Assembly (NCBI GenBank): GCA_964388945.1
Contig: CAYMCM010000075.1
Coordinates: 1 to 10,265, forward strand
DNA: 10,265 bases
DNA from: Roseburia_D sp964388945
GTDB lineage: Bacteria > Bacillota > Clostridia > Lachnospirales > Lachnospiraceae
Direction: 5' to 3'
Under the pieces are notes generated by a model that was given only the letters and a program-made list of their open reading frames with translations, searched no databases and was not told the origin of the DNA. Position numbers and translations under genes: made by a program. Below, piece after piece: positions 1 through 5,118 of this stretch; the stretch's first letter is position 1; every line of letters starts with the position of its first letter.

Positions 1-52
1 GAGCACTTGACTTTTAATCAAGTTGTCGGGGGTTCGACTCCCCCGTGTCTCA
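1..52 (+). tRNA. tRNA-Lys (anticodon UUU), 3' part only
   Basis: The window begins inside this tRNA, so the 5' acceptor strand and most of the D arm are missing. The anticodon stem is CTTGA (6-10) with TCAAG (18-22), and the loop CTTTTAA has T33 at 12 and the anticodon TTT at 13-15, which reads Lys codons. A GGGGG/CCCCC T-stem (28-32 with 40-44) encloses TTCGACT. The 3' acceptor strand GTGTCTC (45-51) and discriminator A52 follow. TT comes next, so CCA is not encoded and must be added after transcription. Confidence 0.93.
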
Positions 53-66
53 TTATTGAAAAGAAG

Positions 67-102
67 CGGAAATCGTTGAGAAATCAATGGTTTCCGTTTT
101 TT
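67..102 (+). terminator. Intrinsic terminator after tRNA-Lys
   Basis: A 13-bp hairpin (67-79 with 84-96, including two G-U wobbles) with a GAAA tetraloop is followed directly by six T residues (97-102). It lies 15 nt after the tRNA end and would close that tRNA transcript before the chemoreceptor gene. Confidence 0.88.
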
Positions 103-156
103 ATAATAACAACGGTAAAATGGCGGAAAAAAATAGTGATTATTTAAAATACCTAT

Positions 157-164
157 GCTAAAAT
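157..164 (+). promoter_or_regulatory. Possible extended -10 promoter for the chemoreceptor gene
   Basis: TGC (156-158) precedes TAAAAT (159-164), giving an extended -10 element with five of six matches to TATAAT. The -35 at the expected distance (about 136-141) is poor. No convincing SigD/FliA motif (TAAA-N15-GCCGATAA), which often drives motility genes in Firmicutes, was seen. This is a tentative call. Confidence 0.35.
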
Positions 165-213
165 AAATTTATATAAATAAAAACGCACTTTAGATAAGGC
201 AGGAGGAAGGAAA

Positions 214-1689
214 ATGGAGCAAAGGATAAACACTGAGACAGCAAGAAATAACCGGGTGGGTATGCTTGCCCACGCAACGGATGCGGCAGTTATGGTGATG
301 TTCTGTATTTTACAGGCATATGCCGGCTTGCAGAGTGGAATTTATGCCATACTTATGGTGATACTGGGCATGGGACCGGTCGTTGCGGAGTATATTTGCT
401 GGAAGAAGAATCCGGAGACTCCGGCGATCAAGCATCTTATGGCAATCGGTTTTGCGGTATTTTATACGGTTGCGCTGTTTACCGCAACAAATAATCTTGT
501 ATTTGTTTTTGTGATTCCAATGATCCTTGTCATTTCTATTTATAATGATACAAGATATTCCTTGATGATCAATACGGGAACCGTGATTGAAAGTTTGCTC
601 GTGGCAGTGATTGGATCGCGAACAGGACAGTTTGGTTATGCGGGGCAGGATTCGGCAATCATTCAGGTTGTGACTATGATTTTGGTTGGTCTGTATTCTT
701 TTCTGGCATCACAGGTATTGGATCGGAATAGCCGGGAGAAGATGCAGAATATCGATGAGTCACGCAGAGAAACAGAGCAGTTATTGTCAGGTATCTCCTC
801 ACTTTCAAAAGAGTTGGCAACAGGTATTGAAGATCTGCATGGGGATCTGGATTCCTTAAATACTTCGTTTGCAAAGACAAAGGATGCAATGGAGCAGGTA
901 ACAGCGGGGGCAGATGATACGGCGAATGCTGTGCAAAAGCAGTTGATACAGACGGAAGCAATCCAGAAAAGAGTGGAACAGGTAAACGGTGCGTCTGACC
1001 GGATTGCAGAAAATATGGAGCAGACACTTCAGACGTTGGAAGGTGGAAACAAGGATGTAGCGGTACTGGTGAAGATGGTGGATGCTTCGGTTCAGAATGG
1101 AGCGGATGTGGCAGAGAAATTGAGTATGCTGGATAAATATATGGAAGAGATGCACTCGATTGTAGAACTGATCGGCGGGATCACTTCCCAGACCAGTTTG
1201 CTTGCCTTGAATGCAAGTATTGAGGCGGCAAGGGCAGGAGAAGCCGGAAAAGGCTTTGCGGTTGTGGCAACAGAGATTTCGGGCATGGCAACGCAGACGA
1301 AGGATGCAACGGTACATATTACAGAACTGATACAGAATGTGTCCTCAGCAATCAGTGAAGTGGTAGGGGTAATCCGCCAGATGATCGCCGGAATCAATGA
1401 GGAAAAACAGGGAGCTGCAAATACGGCTGAAAGTTTTTTTGCGATTGAAAAAAATACATTTGCGATTCAGGAGCATGTGAAGAAACTAGCGGCGGAGGTC
1501 ACAGAATTAAAGGAAGCCAATAGTGTGATCATGGCATCAATTCAGACAATATCTGCGGTTTCAGAGGAAGTCAGCGCACATGCGAGTGAGACGATGGATG
1601 CAGAAGAGGAGAATAGCAGGCGGTTAGACAGTGTAAAAACTAAGATACAGGGTCTGATGCAGAAGATTGATGAAAAGCGTGGGGCTTAA
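214..1689 (+). CDS. Membrane methyl-accepting chemotaxis protein
   Basis: 491-residue chemoreceptor that would relay a signal to CheA/CheW at the inner face of the membrane. The start is set by AGGAGG at 201-206, 7 nt before ATG. Roughly six hydrophobic segments fill residues 21-166, joined by short loops with no large external ligand-binding domain. No clear HAMP domain follows; a coiled-coil rich in Glu, Gln and Lys begins near residue 170. The signalling hairpin tip is at about 325-352, with the LLALNASIEAARAGEAGKGF core (conserved family form LLALNAAIEAARAGE), and helical methylation-type segments lie on both sides. No CheR-docking pentapeptide is visible at the C-terminus. The gene is flanked by terminators and stands alone. 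The ligand is unknown; sensing within the membrane or through partner proteins is an inference from the architecture. Family assignment is firm. Confidence 0.95.
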   Translation: MEQRINTETARNNRVGMLAHATDAAVMVMFCILQAYAGLQSGIYAILMVILGMGPVVAEYICWKKNPETPAIKHLMAIGFAVFYTVALFTATNNLVFVFVIPMILVISIYNDTRYSLMINTGTVIESLLVAVIGSRTGQFGYAGQDSAIIQVVTMILVGLYSFLASQVLDRNSREKMQNIDESRRETEQLLSGISSLSKELATGIEDLHGDLDSLNTSFAKTKDAMEQVTAGADDTANAVQKQLIQTEAIQKRVEQVNGASDRIAENMEQTLQTLEGGNKDVAVLVKMVDASVQNGADVAEKLSMLDKYMEEMHSIVELIGGITSQTSLLALNASIEAARAGEAGKGFAVVATEISGMATQTKDATVHITELIQNVSSAISEVVGVIRQMIAGINEEKQGAANTAESFFAIEKNTFAIQEHVKKLAAEVTELKEANSVIMASIQTISAVSEEVSAHASETMDAEEENSRRLDSVKTKIQGLMQKIDEKRGA

Positions 1690-1708
1690 ATCCGGATCAG
1701 ATAAAGAA

Positions 1709-1758
1709 AAGAAGAAGCAGCATTTGCGAGTTAAATATCGCAAATGCTGCTTCTTCTT
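1709..1758. terminator. Bidirectional terminator between convergent genes
   Basis: A perfect 21-bp inverted repeat (1709-1729 with 1738-1758) encloses an 8-nt loop. On the plus strand GTTTTAATAA follows; on the minus strand a TTTTCTTTA tract follows. It therefore suits both the chemoreceptor gene ending at 1689 and the minus-strand transporter gene ending at 1791. Confidence 0.92.
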
Positions 1759-1790
1759 GTTTTAATAATAGTTATCTAATGTCAGATGAT

Positions 1791-3041
1791 TTAAGCAGTT
1801 GTCTGAATGGTAATGCCATCAATGCGCATATTGGTCATTTTAGAGACAGTCACGTTAAAGTTTTTGTAGCTGAAATGGTCTCCTTCGTGAGGAATCTTGT
1901 TTAAGGTTTCCATGACCCATCCGCTGGCGGTCTGACTGTCGACTTCATCTGCTTCGGTTTCGTCCATATGTAGGATCTCACAGACTTTATTCATGTTTGT
2001 ACTGCCTAAGATATAGTATTCGGTTGGAGTGATCTGTTCAATCTCATGTATGATCTTATCATGTTCATCCCATATTTCACCGACTAATTCCTCTAAAATG
2101 TCTTCCATCGTGACCAGTCCGGCAATACAGCCGTATTCATCAATGATGATGGCAATATGAGAATGTTCTGCCTGAAGGCGTTTTAAAAGGAGACCAATGT
2201 GCATATTTTTTGTAATGAAAACCGGAGGCCGCATCAGATCGGAGATCGTTTTTTTCGTAGTTTCGTTTTCTGTTTTGTAAAAATCTTTTTGATAAAGAAT
2301 TCCTATAATATGCTCGAGATCCTCGGAAAATACTGGAAGACGGGAGTAGCCGGTCTCACTGAATTTATGTAAGATCTCATCTTTTGACATAGCGCTGGTT
2401 ACGCCCACAATATTGACGCGTGGGGTGCAGATATCAATAGCTTCCTGATCATTAAATTCAATGGCGCTTTTCATTAGGCTGCCTTCCTGCTTGTTGATGC
2501 CGCCGTCTTGTTCTGCTTCTTCGATAATATTTAACAGTTCATCTTCTGTGATTCCTGTGTTGGTATCCGGTTTGATGATTTTTGAGAGCAGTTTTTTCCA
2601 TTGCCCGAATAAAAAGTTAAACGGGGTAAGAAGAATGATCAGTATCTTTAAAAGAGGTGAGGAAAACAAAACTACTTTTTCCGGAGATTCTTTTGCGATA
2701 CTTTTCGGAGAAATCTCGCCGAAGAGCAAAACGATGATGGTACTTAAGATTGTGGACATGGTAGGCCCCAAATCAGCACCAAAATATTTTACACATAAAA
2801 CAGTAGCCACAGATGCAGTAGCGATGTTTACAACATTATTTCCAATCAGAATCGTGGACAGCAGCTTATCATAGTTCTCAGATAGATGGTAAGCTAGTGC
2901 CGCCTTTTGGTTTCCTTTTTCAGCCAGTGTTTTTAAACGAATTTTACTGACAGAAGAAAATGCCGTTTCCGTTGCCGAAAAATAGGCAGAAAACATAATA
3001 CAGATAATAATAGCCACCAGTGATCCGGAATCACCGTTCAT
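1791..3041 (-). CDS. CNNM/CorC (HlyC) family membrane protein with CBS pair
   Basis: 416 residues, a usual length for the DUF21-CBS-CorC family, often annotated as hemolysin-like. Members are implicated in Mg2+ (or Na+/divalent) export and homeostasis. The N-terminal CNNM/DUF21 domain (about 4-195) has membrane segments near 5-25, 62-85, 93-113 and 123-145. It carries the conserved patches SATETAFSS (22-30), IGNNVVNI (66-73) and FGEISPKS (107-114). CBS 1 spans about 205-255 and CBS 2 about 270-325, ending in the typical DEYGCIAGLVTMEDILEELV stretch (301-320), followed by the acidic GEIWDE. The CorC/HlyC C-terminal domain is about 335-413. A modest AAAGG ribosome binding site lies 9 nt upstream of ATG. 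The gene has its own strong promoter and an unusually long structured leader. The true transported ion cannot be read from sequence. Confidence 0.94.
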   Translation of the reverse strand: MNGDSGSLVAIIICIMFSAYFSATETAFSSVSKIRLKTLAEKGNQKAALAYHLSENYDKLLSTILIGNNVVNIATASVATVLCVKYFGADLGPTMSTILSTIIVLLFGEISPKSIAKESPEKVVLFSSPLLKILIILLTPFNFLFGQWKKLLSKIIKPDTNTGITEDELLNIIEEAEQDGGINKQEGSLMKSAIEFNDQEAIDICTPRVNIVGVTSAMSKDEILHKFSETGYSRLPVFSEDLEHIIGILYQKDFYKTENETTKKTISDLMRPPVFITKNMHIGLLLKRLQAEHSHIAIIIDEYGCIAGLVTMEDILEELVGEIWDEHDKIIHEIEQITPTEYYILGSTNMNKVCEILHMDETEADEVDSQTASGWVMETLNKIPHEGDHFSYKNFNVTVSKMTNMRIDGITIQTTA

Positions 3042-3091
3042 AAAATCAATCCTTTCTTGTTTTTAAATTATTATGATAAGTATGGGTAATG

Positions 3092-3109
3092 AATCAGAAA
3101 TCAGAAATC
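3092..3109. repeat. Short tandem repeat in leader
   Basis: AATCAGA occurs twice in tandem (3092-3098, 3099-3105) followed by AATC (3106-3109). It sits just downstream of the second leader hairpin when read on the minus strand. Function unknown; it may be slippage. Confidence 0.6.
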
Positions 3110-3135
3110 GTCATCTTCGCATATGCGGGATGACG
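3109..3135. other. Second leader hairpin
   Basis: CGTCATC (3109-3115) pairs with GATGACG (3129-3135), and CGC/GCG (3118-3120 with 3125-3127) extends the stem to an ATAT loop, with a small internal loop between. It lacks a T-tract on the minus strand, so it is not a terminator there. It could be an anti-terminator partner, a processing site or part of a conserved RNA fold. Confidence 0.5.
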
Positions 3136-3224
3136 GCAAAAAAGACACAGCCGATGCGCTGTGACATATATGGTATGAAATAATGAGAAAAATTGGGGTA
3201 AACGTCCGTGTCGGGGTTATCCAT
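3111..3224 (-). CDS. Possible 37-residue leader ORF of unknown function
   Basis: An ATG at 3224 opens a frame that ends with TGA at 3111-3113. It starts MDNPDTDVYP and ends VIPHMRR. AGGAG (3238-3242) lies 13 nt upstream, longer than ideal. Third codon positions are rich in C, unlike neighbouring genes. The terminator-like hairpin (3138-3163) falls inside its codons 21-29, an arrangement resembling translation-coupled attenuation. No repeated codon for one amino acid stands out. The plus strand is also briefly open here, so the frame may instead be a by-product of a conserved structured RNA. I do not recognise the peptide. Confidence 0.3.
   Translation of the reverse strand: MDNPDTDVYPNFSHYFIPYMSQRIGCVFFAVIPHMRR
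3138..3163 (-). terminator. Intrinsic terminator-like hairpin inside the leader
   Basis: Read on the minus strand, CACAGC and GCTGTG form a 6-bp stem around a 6-nt loop, followed by TC and six T residues. It lies about 100 nt after the predicted transcription start and about 100 nt before the CNNM/CorC start codon, so it would act as a premature stop. It is short, so efficiency is uncertain. Confidence 0.55.
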
Positions 3225-3273
3225 AAAAAGTAGTTCGCTCCTTTGCAAAAAGTAAATAGATAAATTAGTAATT

Positions 3274-3303
3274 AATATACAGCAAAGGTGCCTGTATTGT
3301 CAA
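3274..3303 (-). promoter_or_regulatory. SigA-type promoter of the CNNM/CorC gene
   Basis: On the minus strand a perfect TTGACA (3303-3298) is separated by 18 nt from TATATT (3279-3274), five of six matches to the -10 consensus. The expected start is near 3267. It lies between the phosphatase gene and the transporter, giving the latter its own transcript. Confidence 0.8.
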
Positions 3304-3377
3304 TGAAAATGTTAAAAAATTGTGGAGTCAGGAGTGAAGCAGCATGGAAAAACAGAGAGCGGGGGAGAAATTCTCAT

Positions 3378-3998
3378 TTATCGGGATTGTCCGACGAAAG
3401 TTTTTCCGTAAGAGAGCATCTCATAGTGAGCGTTTTCCAGACGGAAAATGCAGGCACTGCAGTTTAAGAGGCGACCATTCGACCAAAAATCTTTGATCCC
3501 GTGCTGCATGATATGGCATAAAAGAGCTTTGTTGAAAGCGGCGTGTGCAACGATCATGATGCGGGAAAAATCTTTTTCTTTCGGTTCAATCTCATTTGTT
3601 AAGAAGTCAGATGCCCGTGCGCAGAGCTGCTCTAAGCTTTCTCCGCCTTCCGGTGCAGTATAAAGTTCAGGCTGGTCAAAAAAATAATGGAGCGGAGAAT
3701 TTGGATCTTCGGTGAGGCAGGGCAGGGATTCTCCTTCGCAGATGCCGAAACTGATCTCTTGTAAGCGGTCGTCGCGGATGATCGGAATGTTGCGGTGTCC
3801 GCGGATCAGGTTCGCGGTCTCGTAAGCACGGATCAGAGGAGAGGAGTAAATCGTATCAAATGCTGTATGTGCTAAGGCTTTTCCGGTTTTTCCGGCGAGC
3901 GCACGGCCAGCTTCATTTAAGGGAATATCAGAACGCCCCTGAATGCGGTGCGCATGATTCCAGTAAGTTTCTCCGTGTCGAATGATATATAATTCCAT
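3378..3998 (-). CDS. Histidine phosphatase family protein (phosphoglycerate mutase-like)
   Basis: 206 residues, the usual length for a small cytoplasmic branch-1 histidine phosphatase. The phospho-acceptor motif RHGET is at residues 7-11, with His8 the predicted catalytic nucleophile. YSSPLIRAYETA (51-62) supplies the conserved Arg57; LQEISFGICEG (79-89) carries the candidate proton-donor Glu81; IVAHAAF (149-155) provides the second catalytic His152. The family covers cofactor-dependent mutases and phosphatases acting on small phosphorylated compounds (PhoE, CobC and others). The substrate cannot be set: no cobalamin or glycolysis genes are adjacent. AGGAGG (minus strand, 4011-4006) lies 7 nt before the ATG and fixes the start. 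No clear terminator follows before the next promoter at 3303. Confidence 0.92.
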   Translation of the reverse strand: MELYIIRHGETYWNHAHRIQGRSDIPLNEAGRALAGKTGKALAHTAFDTIYSSPLIRAYETANLIRGHRNIPIIRDDRLQEISFGICEGESLPCLTEDPNSPLHYFFDQPELYTAPEGGESLEQLCARASDFLTNEIEPKEKDFSRIMIVAHAAFNKALLCHIMQHGIKDFWSNGRLLNCSACIFRLENAHYEMLSYGKTFVGQSR

Positions 3999-4036
3999 AA
4001 AAAATCCTCCTGTCCTGTTAGTATGTTTCTGGCGCT

Positions 4037-4045
4037 ATTGTAGCA
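4037..4045 (-). promoter_or_regulatory. Extended -10 promoter of the histidine phosphatase gene
   Basis: On the minus strand TGC precedes TACAAT (4042-4037), an extended -10 with five of six matches. The -35 region at 17 nt is weak; a CTGACA further up is too distant (25 nt). It gives a 5' leader of about 30 nt before the strong ribosome binding site. Confidence 0.5.
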
Positions 4046-4097
4046 TAGGAACATAAGAAAATCCATATGTCAGGGAAAAACAAAGCGTCGGTTCGTT

Positions 4098-4985
4098 TTA
4101 CTGTATCAGCAGTTTCTGATACTGCTTTGGAGAGACATGCATCTGTTCTTTGAACAGTTTGATAAAATAGCTGGTTGTGCAGAAACCGACAGATGCTGCA
4201 ATCTCAGTCACACTTCTGTTTGTGGAGATGAGCAGTTTTTCTGCTTCGCGGATGCGGATGGAGTTTAAGTAATCATTGAACTTCATGTGCATCAGGCGGT
4301 GGAAACTCCGGGAAAAATAGCTGTAGCTCAAATGACAGAGTTCAGCCATTTCGGTTGCGGAGATCGGTTTTTCATAGTTTGAGAGCATATAGGTCAGTGC
4401 CGGCGCAAGCTGTTTTTGCAGGTTAAGATCACTCTGACTGACAAGCAGCGGCTCGGTCTCGTTTTTTTGCCAGTAGCGTAAGAGCCATAAAAAGATACGG
4501 CCAATGTTATTTTTTATGGCAAGCTCATAACCATAATATTTGTTTTCGGATTCTAAGATGATCTCATTCATCAGTTCCGGAATCAGGGAGCCGGAAAGTG
4601 AGGAAGCGTGGATGACTTTTTCGTAGCCGGGCTGTTCCGTTATGAAAGGAAGCAGGTATTTTAGTTCAAAATGGCTCTGTGACATGCCGTTATAGATAAG
4701 ATCCGGCAAAAAGCGCACGCAGATATAGGAACCGCCGTCTTTAGCGGCTGCGTCGATCTGGTGTACCTCTCTGGAGTTGATCAGTACAATATCACCGGAA
4801 GCAAATTCATGATAGGTTCCGTTCAGGTAGACGAGAAAACTGCCGGAGAGCGCATAAAGCATTTCGATATAATAATGATAATGGGCAGGGAAAACATTTC
4901 CTGCTTTTTCTGTCTTTTCCACATGGCACAGGTACTGACACGGGATACCGTCAATATAGGTTTTCTTTTCTTCAGGATAATTCAT
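4098..4985 (-). CDS. AraC family transcriptional regulator with cupin sensor domain
   Basis: 295 residues, typical of two-domain AraC regulators. The N-terminal cupin (about 15-100) has the HYHYYIEMLY block (35-44) with His35, His37 and Glu41 in the usual metal/ligand-pocket pattern, then GDIVLINSREVHQI (64-77). A helical linker leads to the DNA-binding domain (about 192-293), which has two helix-turn-helix motifs: one near 209-230 (ATEMAELCHLSYSYFSRSFH) and one near 258-279 (VTEIAASVGFCTTSYFIKLF). The ending PKQYQKLL matches the family signature. The ribosome binding site is weak (GGTG). A hairpin spanning the stop codon (4101-4124) has no T-tract. Divergent placement from the GH3 gene, with overlapping promoters, suggests it senses a sugar and controls that gene and perhaps itself; this is inference. 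Confidence 0.94.
   Translation of the reverse strand: MNYPEEKKTYIDGIPCQYLCHVEKTEKAGNVFPAHYHYYIEMLYALSGSFLVYLNGTYHEFASGDIVLINSREVHQIDAAAKDGGSYICVRFLPDLIYNGMSQSHFELKYLLPFITEQPGYEKVIHASSLSGSLIPELMNEIILESENKYYGYELAIKNNIGRIFLWLLRYWQKNETEPLLVSQSDLNLQKQLAPALTYMLSNYEKPISATEMAELCHLSYSYFSRSFHRLMHMKFNDYLNSIRIREAEKLLISTNRSVTEIAASVGFCTTSYFIKLFKEQMHVSPKQYQKLLIQ
4101..4124. other. Hairpin over the AraC stop region
   Basis: CTGTATCAG (4101-4109) and CTGATACTG (4116-4124) form a 9-position stem with one mismatch around CAGTTT. Seven contiguous pairs (GTATCAG/CTGATAC) are perfect. It covers the last codons of the regulator on the minus strand. The T-rich run follows only some 20 nt later, so it is at best a poor terminator; it may stabilise the mRNA end. 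Confidence 0.4.
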
Positions 4986-5028
4986 AAAATTTCACCATGA
5001 CAAAATCGTTGTATTTTTGAATAGAAAA

Positions 5029-5057
5029 ATTATAGCATGTGAGGAAAAATTTTTCTA
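5029..5057 (-). promoter_or_regulatory. Promoter of the AraC regulator gene
   Basis: On the minus strand TGC precedes a perfect TATAAT (5034-5029), an extended -10. TAGAAA (5057-5052), 17 nt upstream, matches TTGACA at four positions. The -35 overlaps the -10 of the divergent GH3 promoter, so the two polymerases probably exclude each other. Confidence 0.65.
5044..5055. promoter_or_regulatory. 12-bp palindrome between divergent promoters, possible operator
   Basis: GAAAAATTTTTC is a perfect palindrome lying within the spacer regions of both overlapping promoters. It could be a protein-binding site, although AraC-type activators more often bind direct repeats. Such an A/T tract also arises easily by chance in this composition, and it may act only as a bent-DNA element. 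Confidence 0.35.
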
Positions 5058-5061
5058 CAAT
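5056..5061 (+). promoter_or_regulatory. -10 element of the GH3 gene, weak -35
   Basis: TACAAT is followed by AGAGC and a predicted start near 5068, about 50 nt before the ATG. No good TTGACA lies at 16-18 nt, as expected for a promoter that needs an activator; the adjacent AraC-type regulator is the natural candidate. Confidence 0.5.
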
Positions 5062-5103
5062 AGAGCTATAAAACAAGAACGAAAATTACAAAAAGAAGAG
5101 GGC

Positions 5104-5109
5104 AGGAGG
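5104..5109 (+). promoter_or_regulatory. Ribosome binding site fixing the GH3 start
   Basis: AGGAGG lies 9 nt before the ATG at 5119. The frame stays open upstream to a TTG at 5017, but that start lies before the predicted transcription start near 5068 and lacks a ribosome binding site, so 5119 is preferred. Confidence 0.85.
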
Positions 5110-5118
5110 ATATATGAT

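Larger units (their letters stand above)
3042..3267 (-). promoter_or_regulatory. Structured 5' leader of the CNNM/CorC gene, candidate cis-regulator
   Basis: From the predicted start near 3267, about 225 nt of leader precede the ATG at 3041. In transcript order it holds: an AAAGGAG motif (3244-3238); a C-rich block with CCG-ACA-CGG (about 3215-3200); a hairpin followed by TC and six T residues (3163-3138), which looks like an intrinsic terminator; a second hairpin (3135-3109); and an AATCAGA tandem repeat on the plus strand (3092-3109). GACAC in the C-rich block could pair with GTGTC in the 3' arm of the terminator as a competing structure. No known riboswitch class was recognised by eye. This fills the 336-base gap between genes. 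Confidence 0.45.

Noticed and set aside
856..1397. Minus-strand frames inside the chemoreceptor gene
   Set aside because: They are antisense to the conserved signalling hairpin and have Cys/His/Leu-rich translations typical of shadow frames.
2461..2874. 137-codon plus-strand frame inside the CNNM/CorC gene
   Set aside because: It is antisense to the conserved DUF21 domain and has no ribosome binding site or recognisable product.
3164..3250. Assignment of the CNNM/CorC leader to a known riboswitch (M-box, yybP-ykoY, c-di-AMP, purine)
   Set aside because: The conserved core sequences of these classes, as I recall them, are not present on either strand; only weak local resemblances were seen.
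3344..3496. 50-codon plus-strand frame with GGAG upstream of its ATG
   Set aside because: It overlaps the 3' end of the histidine phosphatase gene on the other strand; the peptide is very basic and shows no family, so the ribosome binding site match is probably chance.
4037..4076. CTGACA upstream of the phosphatase gene as a -35 box
   Set aside because: It is 25 nt from the TACAAT -10, too far for a SigA promoter; the extended -10 was used instead.
5017..5118. TTG-initiated extension of the GH3 protein by 34 residues
   Set aside because: The TTG lies upstream of the predicted transcription start, has no ribosome binding site, and the extension covers the divergent promoter region; AGGAGG points to 5119.
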